This document shows, in pieces, positions 1-8,202 of a stretch of DNA of 29,863 nucleotides. The notes under the pieces are model-generated. The model searched no databases and was not told where the DNA came from. It worked only from the letters and a program-made list of their open reading frames with translations. Position numbers and translations under genes: made by a program. The stretch lies in assembly GCA_029288335.1 (NCBI GenBank), contig JARIHJ010000053.1:1-29863 (forward strand). The letters run 5' to 3'. Every line of letters begins with the position of its first letter. Position 1 is the stretch's first letter. The stretch is from Candidatus Saccharimonadota bacterium (GTDB lineage Bacteria; Patescibacteriota; Saccharimonadia; Saccharimonadales; UBA4665).

Positions 1-368
1 GACTGTGACAGGGTAGAGATGGATGTCAGCTGTGATAGGTCTAAGCCCGTTGGCTCGATACAGCCGGTCCCACCGGCAACCGGCTCGGCTGTGGTGCAGT
101 ACTGGAAGCTAATTGAACCTAGCGAGTAAGTGTCACCAATAGTAAAAGTAAAGGCATGTTTAACTATGTAGTTAGCGTTTCCAGCCGTGCCGCTACCTGG
201 TGCTGAACCGCCGACAGCGTCGGCTATGAGCGTAAGGCTTCTGTGACCAGCGAATTCTGAAGCCAGCGCATGTGCAGTAAGGGGAGGCATTGCCTCAACC
301 GCCACGCCAACTATTAATAACAATGCGCCCAACAGGCTAGTAAGTCTTTTTATATTTACTCTTTTCAT
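1..368 (-). CDS. Secreted surface protein, N-terminal part (cut by window edge)
   Basis: An open frame begins at ATG 368 and runs off the left edge, so only about 122 N-terminal residues are visible. The start MKRVNIKR is followed by a hydrophobic stretch (TSLLGALLLIVGVAV, roughly residues 9-23) and then Ala-rich sequence, which reads as a signal peptide. The mature part is Gly/Ser/Thr-rich and contains a Cys pair in the context QYCTTAEP and GGTGCIEPTGLDLS, a pattern I associate with secreted beta-sandwich proteins of Patescibacteria. No Shine-Dalgarno is visible in the AT-rich leader. It lies in the same orientation as the next secreted protein (515-1813). The function is unknown; a surface or adhesive role is an inference. 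Confidence 0.7.
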   Translation of the reverse strand, partial: MKRVNIKRLTSLLGALLLIVGVAVEAMPPLTAHALASEFAGHRSLTLIADAVGGSAPGSGTAGNANYIVKHAFTFTIGDTYSLGSISFQYCTTAEPVAGGTGCIEPTGLDLSQLTSISTLSQ

Positions 369-514
369 TTTTTATTTTTAGTTTTTACTGTTTATTTTTA
401 CAGCTTCAACAGGAGTGTAGCACAAGCGTTTTGACAATGTCAACACTTTTCTAGCAAATCTTTATTAATGGGTAAAACTAGCCTTTAAATCAGAAATCAG
501 GATAGCAACGCAAA

Positions 515-1813
515 TTAGTAAGTAGCAGTGCAGATTATATATTGGCCACCTGTGTATTGGCCGCCCGGAGTTAGGCTGGAAACGTCAGCAATATAGCTGA
601 TAGTGTAGGTAGTTTCACCAGAACTTTTCGGTGCCGTCGCGATAGTTTCGCCGCTAACGTAACGGAATTTGTTGGGCGTGCCGTAATTAGCGCTCGCTGA
701 GCCGACCCCGTTAGGGCCGTAGGCTGGATTAGCACCGAAATTAGTTGGTGATGTGTTGGCGACTAGATTTATGCCAAATTGTTCGGTGCCTGGCGTAGGT
801 GCAGCTGTAGTTGCCATTCCGGGCAAGGTGTGGCCTTGATAGCTCGGTGGATTGCCACCGATTTGGACGGCGTAACCGTAGCTCGTGTAGTCAATGACGC
901 TAAAGCTGGAGGTAGCCGTAGCGGTTGTCGCTGGTCCGAACAGCCCGAACGCAGCATTAGTATTATTGATACTGACGGCCAGTCTGGGGTCCTGGGTGGT
1001 CTGGGAGCCGGCGTTTATTTGAAAGTTACCTGAGCTAGAGTTACCAATGGCACCGTCACCGGTTGATAAGGCTGATTGATAATTGGCCGAGCTAGAGTTC
1101 AGCAATCCGCCGCCGCCTAAGTCAGATTCGATGAGGGAATAGTTAGCCGAATCCATACCACTGTTCAAATCACGCGCTATAGTCAGGTTGGCTAGTGTGT
1201 TGGCCATGCCGTTGCCGCCAATAGTGAGCTTAAAAGTTGTCGACGAGAATCTGAGCGGTACTAGCGCTTCGTTCGTGAAGAAGTTGCTGGCGGTATATTC
1301 ATGGCCTGTTAGGTCGTAAAAGCTACCAGCGGTCGATCCGGATGATGAAGACATAGAATAGGCACCGTTATCATTTATGGAAACGAATTGGTTGCCCTCA
1401 GCGCTAGTAGCACTACCCATTGCAACGCCGACGTAGTAGGTTCCTGGTGCCGGCAAATTGACCTCAAAAGTTGCTGAGCTACCCGCGTTTACGAAGTTGA
1501 TACCGGCCAGACGCGAATCGACACTGGTCGATAGGTTAGCACTAGACGGTGCAGTGCCGGTCCAGCCGAAAGTCGCCCCGCCTCTATTTTGTGGGTAGGC
1601 ATCGCCAACCGAGTAGGTGCAGCCAGCCGGGTCAGTCACGTAGCCGGCGGTTGCTCGAAAGTCAAAGCACATATTATCGTAATTAGAGTAGGCGCTAGCG
1701 CTTCCAGAACTGTCAATAATTATGTAAGCAGCTCCGGTCGCGAGCAGGCTGAATAAAAACAGCCCAGCAACCGCCAGCGCACAACTTCTAATTAGGCTAG
1801 ACCAGTTGACCAT
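515..1813 (-). CDS. Secreted beta-sandwich surface protein, possibly glycan-binding
   Basis: About 432 residues. I chose ATG 1813 over the upstream TTG 1819 because a GAG element lies nine bases before the ATG and too close to the TTG. A basic N-terminus and a hydrophobic segment (about residues 10-33) form a signal peptide or anchor. Residues about 45-220 contain Phe-Asp-Phe, Gly-Trp and LPAPGTYYVGVAMG, reminiscent of malectin-like or carbohydrate-binding beta-sandwiches. Next come short related segments (SANYSLIES, SANYQSAL, SGNFQINAG), and a C-terminal module ends in SSLTPGGQYTGGQYIICTATY-like strands. There is no sorting motif or C-terminal membrane anchor. The glycan-binding idea is inferred from pattern only. 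Confidence 0.72.
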   Translation of the reverse strand: MVNWSSLIRSCALAVAGLFLFSLLATGAAYIIIDSSGSASAYSNYDNMCFDFRATAGYVTDPAGCTYSVGDAYPQNRGGATFGWTGTAPSSANLSTSVDSRLAGINFVNAGSSATFEVNLPAPGTYYVGVAMGSATSAEGNQFVSINDNGAYSMSSSSGSTAGSFYDLTGHEYTASNFFTNEALVPLRFSSTTFKLTIGGNGMANTLANLTIARDLNSGMDSANYSLIESDLGGGGLLNSSSANYQSALSTGDGAIGNSSSGNFQINAGSQTTQDPRLAVSINNTNAAFGLFGPATTATATSSFSVIDYTSYGYAVQIGGNPPSYQGHTLPGMATTAAPTPGTEQFGINLVANTSPTNFGANPAYGPNGVGSASANYGTPNKFRYVSGETIATAPKSSGETTYTISYIADVSSLTPGGQYTGGQYIICTATY

Positions 1814-1897
1814 TACCAATTTCTCGCCCTCATTAGCTATATTCTTGTGGAAGCGGCCCGCTTTTGCAACTTACTGGAGGTTAGTAAGCTAAAGCGG

Positions 1898-1903
1898 TAT
1901 AAT
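1898..1903 (+). promoter_or_regulatory. -10 promoter element TATAAT
   Basis: A perfect TATAAT lies 29 bases before the ATG at 1933 in the divergent 1814-1932 gap. No good -35 is seen. Transcription would start near 1910, giving a leader of about 23 bases without a clear Shine-Dalgarno. Confidence 0.5.
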
Positions 1904-1932
1904 CTTAATTAAGATTTTGAAAAATAATAAAA

Positions 1933-2967
1933 ATGGCCGAAACCAATAATTCAAAACAACCGCCAGCGCCGGAAGAATTAAAACCGCAAGGCGAGACCGA
2001 AAAAAAACCGGAACCCACTAAAAGCGATAATAAAAAAGATTCTAAACTACCTAAACTCAAACGTCGCGGTAGCTATAGGCCTAGCCATAAAGCAACTTTC
2101 CTAGCTCTGATTGTAGTCATTCTGATACTGCTAGTGAATGGCGGGGTGATCGGCTTCGTGCTAGTAAGGCAGTCAAGTATCAAGCAGAAAGTGGATGACA
2201 GCCCGGTAGCGATTAGCGCTAGCGCACTAGCCAAACTCGGCGTCAACAATACGCCTGTCAACGACAAGGGAATCACATTGACGGTAAATCCCAACGCCCA
2301 GTTTAACGGTAACGTAGCCGTGGCTGGGAGCGCAAGCATCTCCGGCCAGCTGACTTTGAATAATAAATTTAGTGCTACTTCTGCTAGTTTCAACAACTTG
2401 CAGGCGGGAAATACCTCATTATCGCAATTGAATGTTAACGGCGACGGAACTTTATCGAGTCTGAACTTACGCCAAAATCTAGCCGTGGCTGGGGCTACCC
2501 AGATGCAGGGAACAGTGACGATCTCCCAAATGTTGACGGCGGCTAGTGTCGAGGTTACAGGCAATTTGGCGGTTGGCGGTACGATTTCGGTTAATAATGT
2601 GAACGCTCTAAACTTGGCGGTAGACGGCACCTTTACCATTGGTGGACACGTAGTTACCAGTGGTTCGGCACCTGGTGTCAGTGGTGGAACCTGCGGCGGG
2701 GTGACGAATAGCGGCAATGATGCTTCAGGAACTATTTTCGTGCCCGTCGGGGCTGGTGGCTGTAGCGGGACAATTGCTACTCTTTATTTCAGAAACTCTT
2801 ATGGCAACATCCCGCATGTGGTTATTAGTCCTGTAAATGTAGGTTCGGGGGTACCGGCTGGTACGACTTTTTACATTAGTAGCGTGAGTGCTAGCGGCTT
2901 TAGCGTCGGTGTTAGTGGAACGTTGACGCATGGTGGTTATGACATCGACTACATAGTCGAGCAGTAG
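1933..2967 (+). CDS. Membrane-anchored fibre-like protein with beta-repeat shaft and C-terminal head
   Basis: 344 residues. Residues 1-53 are polar, Lys/Pro/Glu-rich and probably cytoplasmic. Residues about 54-78 form one transmembrane helix (type II topology). Residues about 105-245 are short beta-repeats of the form GNVAVAGSASISGQLTL and GNLAVGGTISVNNV, as in beta-helical or trimeric fibre shafts. Residues about 250-344 form a compact head (GTIFVPVGAGGCSGTIA, then PHVVISPVN and YISSVSASGFSVG) that resembles the terminal domains of phage tail fibres. It converges on the ATPase operon with only 29 bases between stop codons. An adhesin-like surface fibre is the best guess; the ligand is unknown. 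Confidence 0.75.
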   Translation: MAETNNSKQPPAPEELKPQGETEKKPEPTKSDNKKDSKLPKLKRRGSYRPSHKATFLALIVVILILLVNGGVIGFVLVRQSSIKQKVDDSPVAISASALAKLGVNNTPVNDKGITLTVNPNAQFNGNVAVAGSASISGQLTLNNKFSATSASFNNLQAGNTSLSQLNVNGDGTLSSLNLRQNLAVAGATQMQGTVTISQMLTAASVEVTGNLAVGGTISVNNVNALNLAVDGTFTIGGHVVTSGSAPGVSGGTCGGVTNSGNDASGTIFVPVGAGGCSGTIATLYFRNSYGNIPHVVISPVNVGSGVPAGTTFYISSVSASGFSVGVSGTLTHGGYDIDYIVEQ

Positions 2968-2996
2968 CGGCACTAACCAGTTAGCACCTAGAGGAT

Positions 2997-3260
2997 TTAT
3001 ATATTTATGAAGAGCATCACTTCGTTGTCGCGGACGGTAATGATACCGTTATTGGCGTTGAAAGTGACTGGCTTGTTGCTAGTCGTGACAGTTATCTCGC
3101 CTGGGTCTAGCACTGAGAAAAAATCTGCGTGGCCTGGCAAGATGTCGAACTGACCGACGGCATTACTGGCCGAGACGGCTTTGGCGGCGCCTTCGTAGTA
3201 GATATCGAATGGCCCACGAGCGATTACCGACAAGTCTTCGTTATCATCCTTGTGCTTCAT
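2997..3260 (-). CDS. atpC: F1 ATPase epsilon-like subunit, beta-sandwich domain only
   Basis: 87 residues, against about 130-140 for bacterial epsilon. The N-terminal beta-sandwich signature is present: GQFDILPGHADFFSVLDPGEI is followed by a strand GIITVRDNEVMLF, matching the usual ILPxHAP and PG pattern. The protein ends there, so the C-terminal two-helix domain that inhibits ATP hydrolysis in many bacteria is absent. The start overlaps the beta stop by four bases (ATGA), and no Shine-Dalgarno is seen, which suggests translational coupling. In the family, epsilon docks on gamma and the c-ring. Here it is the last gene of the operon. Confidence 0.85.
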   Translation of the reverse strand: MKHKDDNEDLSVIARGPFDIYYEGAAKAVSASNAVGQFDILPGHADFFSVLDPGEITVTTSNKPVTFNANNGIITVRDNEVMLFINI

Positions 3261-4681
3261 TTTTTGTTGTCGGCTTTCTCGGTGCTGGTAGCAGTAGCTG
3301 CTGGCTTAGTTTCGTTCTCGGCCTTTGGAGGCGGCTTTTGGGCACCTTCGGATTTACCCGCTAGGATTGCTTCGACACCTGACAGGGTTTGTTCCAGGCT
3401 GTAATATTCACCCTTTCTACCCGTGAGGTGCTCTGATACGAAGAAATCTTGAGAGAAGAAGGTGATTAATTTTTGAGCGTTTTGGTAGTCGGCCCGATCG
3501 GCGGGGGAGAGTTCGTTTTCGCCCACGATGGCAATGATATTTTTCAGAGAATCGTATTTTTGCATAATGCTCATCACGCGATCGGCCAGTTTGTAATGGC
3601 GCTCACCAACGATTTTGGGGGTTAAAAGTGAGCTGGTGGTTTTTAGTAAATCGACAGCGGGGCGGATACCTTGTGCGGCGATGTCACGGGAAAGAACTAG
3701 CACCGAGTCGAGCTGCTGCGAGATTGATTGCACTGCTGGATCGGTCAAGTCGTCAGCCGGAATAAAGACAGCCTGTACAGAAGTAATCGTGCCATGTTCG
3801 GATGAGCTCAAGCGATTTTGGAGCCGACGTAAGTTAGCAAAGACCTCCGGCGAATAACCACCCTCGGACGGGGTTAGGCCAAGGTTAGTTGAAAGCTCCG
3901 TCAGAGCCTGGATATGGCGGTAGATGTTGTCGACAAAAAAGAGCACGTCTTTACCTTCTTCATCGCGGAAATATTCGGCGGCGGTGGCGGCAGCCGGAGC
4001 AACCATTGAGCGCATCGTTGGCGTAGAGTCCATCTGGCCGAAGAACATTACTGTGTTTTTGAGCACACCGGTTTCTTTCAGCGTTTCATAGAGCTCGTTA
4101 CCCTCACGTATGCGCTCACCCACACCAGAGTAGACTGAAACGGCGCCCTTGCTACCTTGGGTGACGTTATGGATCATTTCCATAGTGAGGACGGTCTTGC
4201 CCACACCGGCGCCACCAACGACACCGATTTTGCGACCTTTTACAAACGGAGTTAAGAAGTCAATTACTTTTAGTCCAGTTTCGAGCAACTCCATTTTTTC
4301 AGTGCCACGATAGCTTTTGGTACCCATAGCATCGGTGACAGATTTTCGATTTTTAACAGTGAGTGATGTGTCATCCAGCGGTGTTCCTAGGGCATCGTAG
4401 ACGTGGCCGAGTGTGTCCGGGCCCACCGGCACAGTGACTTTTTGCCGGCTTCTAAATACTTTTTGGCCACAGCGGAGGACTTGAGAGTTGGTTAAGTTAA
4501 GGCAGACGACTTTGCCGGGCCGGAAGAAGTTGACTTCCAAAAATACATCGGGGTATCCCTCAACCGTCAATAATTCTTTTTCTTCCGGCTCCTCACCTAA
4601 TACATCAACCTCTACCACTAGGCCTTTTAGGGAGACAATGACGCCAACGGAATTACCAGGTTGAGCAATTTTTTTATTCAT
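3257..4681 (-). CDS. atpD: F1 ATPase beta subunit (divergent, catalytic residues kept)
   Basis: 474 residues. Walker A GGAGVGKT lies at 156-163, the catalytic Glu is E189 in GVGERIREGNE, and Walker B is VLFFVDN with D251. PADDLTDP and the C-terminal helical region (NELSPAD in place of DELSEED, about 389-395) are recognisable. These residues support ATP hydrolysis. The conserved end of normal beta (the LPExAFYxVG region) is missing. It is replaced from about residue 441 by a Lys/Pro/Ala/Glu-rich low-complexity tail. It overlaps gamma by one base (TAATG) and epsilon by four. Its nucleotide-binding partner is the alpha subunit at 5639-7126. Confidence 0.95.
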   Translation of the reverse strand: MNKKIAQPGNSVGVIVSLKGLVVEVDVLGEEPEEKELLTVEGYPDVFLEVNFFRPGKVVCLNLTNSQVLRCGQKVFRSRQKVTVPVGPDTLGHVYDALGTPLDDTSLTVKNRKSVTDAMGTKSYRGTEKMELLETGLKVIDFLTPFVKGRKIGVVGGAGVGKTVLTMEMIHNVTQGSKGAVSVYSGVGERIREGNELYETLKETGVLKNTVMFFGQMDSTPTMRSMVAPAAATAAEYFRDEEGKDVLFFVDNIYRHIQALTELSTNLGLTPSEGGYSPEVFANLRRLQNRLSSSEHGTITSVQAVFIPADDLTDPAVQSISQQLDSVLVLSRDIAAQGIRPAVDLLKTTSSLLTPKIVGERHYKLADRVMSIMQKYDSLKNIIAIVGENELSPADRADYQNAQKLITFFSQDFFVSEHLTGRKGEYYSLEQTLSGVEAILAGKSEGAQKPPPKAENETKPAATATSTEKADNKK

Positions 4682-5541
4682 TAGGCCATCCTAGCTCGCT
4701 GCTTTTTCTTCTTGAGGCTGATCATAATTTCACGCATTCTACGGTCACTCTCACTGCGCTTGGCATGATGAAATTCCATATTGAGTAGATCATGCAATTC
4801 TTCGGCACGCTTCTTAGCTCCGGCCATAGCGTTGAAACGGCTGGCAGCCTGAGCCAGGGTAGATTCTAGGATGGTTTGGCTAAGCGCCAATGCCATCATA
4901 GTTCGCTCCATTTGCGTAGCAATGACTTCCAAACTGGGTTCGAAGATCGTATCTTCACTAGTCATAATGTCGTCGGTATCGACGTCTTCGCCCATATCTT
5001 TGATGCGGGCGGCTAAGTCAATAGTTTGAATTTCTTGTACGCCCAGGGAAACATAGACTTCATAGTACACAGTAATGGAGGCATAGCCGCTGACTGCGCT
5101 AATAACTGGCGATACATCGATATATTGATCAGTTTCGGGAACAGTAAAGTGGTGCGTGTAGGGGATGCCTTTTTGCTGCAATTGCTGAGCGCCATGGGTG
5201 CCGAGCACTACGATATCTGTAGTTTTACCATCGTAATTATCGAGCATTTGTTCGATCAGCCTTTGATCAATGTCGCCGGAAAGTCCGGCTTCGGCCGAGA
5301 TCATAACGAACACTTTTTTATTACTTTCTTCTACATTGTCACGCTCACCGATACGCTCACCAGGATCAATGCGAAGTGAAGAGTAGCGTTTCCATAGAAG
5401 CTCGAAAAACTCTTGCGCCAGCTGTGCTTTATCCTTAACTTTCGCTACCTGAGTACTGGCGGTGCTTTCAAAGACTCCGGTTAAATCCTGCACCGTAGCG
5501 ATCTGCTCGCTTTCTTTTTGAATGGCGTTCGGTCGTCTCAT
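4681..5541 (-). CDS. atpG: F1 ATPase gamma-like subunit (central shaft, divergent)
   Basis: 286 residues, the normal length for gamma. The C-terminal helix carries the family pattern in diverged form: SRFNAMAGAKKRAEELHDLL, with Arg-Phe, Ala-Met and Ala spacing, ending in a very basic KKKKQRARMA. The N-terminal helix (RRPNAIQKESEQIATVQDLT) matches the coiled-coil start, and the central Rossmann-like part includes KKVFVMISAEAGLSGDIDQRL, like the usual GLCGxxN region. The Shine-Dalgarno AAGGGGAG is five bases before ATG 5541. It is the only gene of the operon separated from its predecessor (97 bases after alpha). Position and length make gamma the clear call despite low similarity. Confidence 0.88.
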   Translation of the reverse strand: MRRPNAIQKESEQIATVQDLTGVFESTASTQVAKVKDKAQLAQEFFELLWKRYSSLRIDPGERIGERDNVEESNKKVFVMISAEAGLSGDIDQRLIEQMLDNYDGKTTDIVVLGTHGAQQLQQKGIPYTHHFTVPETDQYIDVSPVISAVSGYASITVYYEVYVSLGVQEIQTIDLAARIKDMGEDVDTDDIMTSEDTIFEPSLEVIATQMERTMMALALSQTILESTLAQAASRFNAMAGAKKRAEELHDLLNMEFHHAKRSESDRRMREIMISLKKKKQRARMA

Positions 5542-5551
5542 TTGGCTCCCC

Positions 5552-5578
5552 TTGAGACAAAACTACGTTTTTTCTCAA
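5552..5578 (-). other. Hairpin between alpha and gamma genes, next to the gamma ribosome site
   Basis: An inverted repeat with 12-base arms (TTGAGACAAAAC and GTTTTTTCTCAA, one mismatch) and a three-base loop. In the operon transcript it ends directly at the gamma Shine-Dalgarno, so it could affect gamma translation or mRNA processing. It does not end in a clean U-run in the minus orientation, so a plain terminator is less likely. Confidence 0.5.
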
Positions 5579-5586
5579 CGCGCGGC

Positions 5587-5608
5587 GCAAAAATGTGCGA
5601 ATTTTTGC
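5587..5608 (-). other. Second small hairpin in the alpha-gamma gap
   Basis: Perfect eight-base arms GCAAAAAT and ATTTTTGC around a six-base loop, 8 bases from the hairpin at 5552-5578. Together they fill most of the only real gap in the ATPase operon. The role is unknown; mRNA processing or attenuation is possible. Confidence 0.4.
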
Positions 5609-5638
5609 TCCGGTTGCTCTTTTTCATTGAAAGAAAAA

Positions 5639-7126
5639 TCATTTGGCTGCCTCCACTTGTGACTCTGGCTGTTTAGCTTCTTTTTTGTCTGCTTTTGGTT
5701 TGTCACTTTCTACCGCGGTCGAGTGTTTTTTCAGTAATTCGGCTTCTAATCGGTCTAGATCCTTATCTTCCTTGACTTCGTGGGCTACTTTTTTAACTGA
5801 TTCTTTTAGGCCCGGTACGTCGATTTGAACTTTACCGCCACCAAGAATGACTGTCTCTAGCATCAGCTGTTGTTCGGCTAGCGAGTGTAGTTCTTCTGGT
5901 GGCTGCTGCAAAACGGCGAAAATTTGCTTGCCGAGCTCTAGATCAATAGCTGCTTCCTTGGATAAGCTAGAGCCGAAGTGCGAGAATTCCTCGGCCTGCT
6001 TATATCTAGCCAATTTTTTATTCAGCTCACTCGAGAGCTGCTTGGCGCGGGTAGTTTGCGAATCACCACCGACGCGCGAGACAGATAAGCCGGCGTTGAC
6101 CGCCGGTCGACGACCCTGGCGGAAAACGTTCAGATCCAGTACGATCTGGCCGTCGGTAATCGACATAATACTGGTCGATAGGTAGGCAGTAATGTCGTCG
6201 TTTGGCGTTAGCACAACAGGGAGAGCAGTTAAGGTTTTACCAGTTTTCAGCAATCTACCGGCGCGTTCTAATAAACTCGAGTGGGCGTAGAAAATGTCAC
6301 CAGGGTAGCTATCACGGCCAGGATCGACTTCTTGTAAAAGTGAAAGCTGGCGGTAGGCTTCAGCGTGAGAAGTAAGGTCATCATAGATAACAACGACGTC
6401 CTGGCCCGAATACCAAAGTTGTTCAGCCATTGCGCAGCCAGCGTAGGGCGCCAGGTAGCTTTGGGTTAGCGAATCAAAGATGTCGGCCATTACAACGATA
6501 GTGTGGTCCATCGCGCCAGATGTCTGCAGCTCGTTTAAAAGCAGTTCAATATCGACCTTGCGCTTACCAACCATCACATAGACGACGATACGGTCGGTGC
6601 CTTGCTGGTTAGCCGACAGCTGGCTCAAATAAGTACTTTTACCGGATTTAGAATCCCCCAGAATGGCGATACGCTGACCGAGAACTATTGGGAAGAAGCT
6701 ATCAACGGCTGTGACGCCGCTAACCAGCTGGGTTTCGAGGCGCTTTCTGGCCATAATGCCCGGCGCTGGGTTGAAAGCTGGCAGGGTTTCCGTAGCTCCA
6801 AGCGCACCTTTGCCATCAAGTGGTTCACCCATTGGCGTGATTACACGGCCGACTAGTTTTTTGCCGACCGGTATGCTCAAAATATCGTTTTCGACAACTG
6901 CCAGCGTGCCGGTCGCGAGGTGCTCGGAGTCGATGTTGAAGAGGACGACGTGGTCGCCGCTAGCTTCACGAACTAGTCCGCGCTGGCCATCGGAGAACAG
7001 GACTTGCGCTCCTAGCCGCACACCCTCTAGTCCTTTAACCTCTACGATGAAACTATTGGTGGCGACGACTTCGCCGGTCAGGTTGTCGGCCTCGACTAGC
7101 TTCTGGAACCTAGGATTATCGAACAT
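5639..7126 (-). CDS. atpA: F1 ATPase alpha subunit
   Basis: 495 residues. The P-loop GDSKSGKS lies at 157-164 (usual form GDRQTGKT). GRDSYPGDIFYAHSSLLERAG and the DGQIVLDLNVF region match alpha well, and the arginine finger is R351 in SVSRVGG. Alpha binds non-catalytic nucleotide and completes the beta active site. The N-terminus is about ten residues shorter before the first beta-barrel than in E. coli, which shortens the helix that normally binds delta. The C-terminus carries a Lys/Glu-rich tail after about residue 440. Shine-Dalgarno GAGGT lies eight bases before ATG 7126. It overlaps delta by 11 bases. Confidence 0.95.
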   Translation of the reverse strand: MFDNPRFQKLVEADNLTGEVVATNSFIVEVKGLEGVRLGAQVLFSDGQRGLVREASGDHVVLFNIDSEHLATGTLAVVENDILSIPVGKKLVGRVITPMGEPLDGKGALGATETLPAFNPAPGIMARKRLETQLVSGVTAVDSFFPIVLGQRIAILGDSKSGKSTYLSQLSANQQGTDRIVVYVMVGKRKVDIELLLNELQTSGAMDHTIVVMADIFDSLTQSYLAPYAGCAMAEQLWYSGQDVVVIYDDLTSHAEAYRQLSLLQEVDPGRDSYPGDIFYAHSSLLERAGRLLKTGKTLTALPVVLTPNDDITAYLSTSIMSITDGQIVLDLNVFRQGRRPAVNAGLSVSRVGGDSQTTRAKQLSSELNKKLARYKQAEEFSHFGSSLSKEAAIDLELGKQIFAVLQQPPEELHSLAEQQLMLETVILGGGKVQIDVPGLKESVKKVAHEVKEDKDLDRLEAELLKKHSTAVESDKPKADKKEAKQPESQVEAAK

Positions 7127-7604
7127 TCGCTAGTACCTCGGCGAATTTTCTCCGGTTATCTAGTAATTGCCGGCGGAATGACCAGTCAAAAACATGGCTG
7201 CCACAGCGCAAGACCATACCGCCGAGCAGAGTAGAATTAAATTCGAAGTTAACCAATATATTGTCGTCAATATTTTTGCGGCACCAATTAGTTAGGTCTT
7301 GCTTTAATTTGGGGCCGGCCGGTGCCGCTAGTGTGATAGTTGCGCTGGGCGCTGAATCTTTTAAGTTTTCTAGGGCGCCGGCTAGTTTGTCCAAGCTAGA
7401 ACTGGACAACGGATTTCTCATTAACCAATCGTGTAATGTTTCGCTGGCACCGGGTGATAGTTCTGGAGCAGGGCTGCGTTTTCTAACTTTAAGGCGCTTT
7501 TTAATGTCATTATGAGCTAGCCAGCTAGCGTAGTTACGAACTTCGAGGGCAAGCGCTTGAATGTCTTGCCTGGAATTGACCTCTGAGGGCAACTCAAGCG
7601 CCAT
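7116..7604 (-). CDS. atpH: F1 ATPase delta-like subunit (stator)
   Basis: 162 residues, slightly short for delta (about 175-180). The C-terminal signature is present: NSTLLGGMVLRCGSHVFDWS, then RRQLLDNRRKFAEVL, equivalent to the usual LLGGxxxxxGxxxxDxSxxxxL pattern. The N-terminal helical part is not recognisable by motif. Delta normally links the b stalk to the alpha N-terminus. Here that alpha N-terminus is short, so the contact may be altered. It overlaps alpha and b by 11 bases each. A GGAG lies upstream of ATG 7604. Confidence 0.85.
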   Translation of the reverse strand: MALELPSEVNSRQDIQALALEVRNYASWLAHNDIKKRLKVRKRSPAPELSPGASETLHDWLMRNPLSSSSLDKLAGALENLKDSAPSATITLAAPAGPKLKQDLTNWCRKNIDDNILVNFEFNSTLLGGMVLRCGSHVFDWSFRRQLLDNRRKFAEVLANVR

Positions 7605-8202
7605 CCTTCACTCCGTCGATAATTTCGGCTTTGTGTTCGTCGAGCTGGGCTAGCAAATACTTGCTTTGTGCGCCTAAATCCGCATCGTGACCCAGCGTCT
7701 CTAATAAGAACGACATCACAGCATCGGAAATTTTGCTATCGAGCTGCTCCAGTCGGTGCTGCTTTTCTTCGGCGACTTCTTGCTCCATTTTGGCTTTTAG
7801 GGCGACTTGGTGCTCGCTCAGCTCAGTTTCAGCCGATTTGCCAGCGTTTTCGGCGCGCTGGCGTATCCTATCGAGCTCCTCGTGGTAGCGTGCCATCTCT
7901 TTGCCGATGATGTCTTGACTCAACTTTTCGAGCTGGGCGGTTAGCCTAGTCTCGCTAGCTTTTAGATCGGTTTGTAGTTGTGTTGACGAGCGCTCGATCA
8001 CCGCCTGAAAGTTGGTGAGCGCCTTCTCCTGCATTTGCTTCACGATTTCCGGGTCGAGATGGCCGTTTTGTGGCCTGGGCCGCTGCTCGGCATCGTGCCT
8101 TTCCGGTTTAAAATGGGCTAGGCCGTGCCGCCAGGCTAGGGTAGCGACCGCTCCGATGATTAGCGCGTCAACGATCAGGAATATTTCTAAAAATAAATTC
8201 AT
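7594..8202 (-). CDS. atpF: F-type ATPase b-like subunit (peripheral stalk)
   Basis: 202 residues. One N-terminal transmembrane helix (about residues 4-24, FLEIFLIVDALIIGAVATLA) is followed by a long, highly charged coiled coil from about 50 to 170 and a short amphipathic C-terminus. This is the architecture of subunit b. Sequence similarity to classical b is weak, so the call rests on architecture and position between the c-like gene and delta. It overlaps the c-like gene by four bases (ATGA). If no subunit a is present, its membrane helix must dock with something else. Confidence 0.8.
   Translation of the reverse strand: MNLFLEIFLIVDALIIGAVATLAWRHGLAHFKPERHDAEQRPRPQNGHLDPEIVKQMQEKALTNFQAVIERSSTQLQTDLKASETRLTAQLEKLSQDIIGKEMARYHEELDRIRQRAENAGKSAETELSEHQVALKAKMEQEVAEEKQHRLEQLDSKISDAVMSFLLETLGHDADLGAQSKYLLAQLDEHKAEIIDGVKDGA

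Noticed and set aside
2945..2960. Inverted repeat TCGACTA-CA-TAGTCGA at the end of the fibre gene
   Set aside because: The loop is only two bases, the repeat is within codons, and no T-run follows. A terminator between the convergent genes cannot be claimed.
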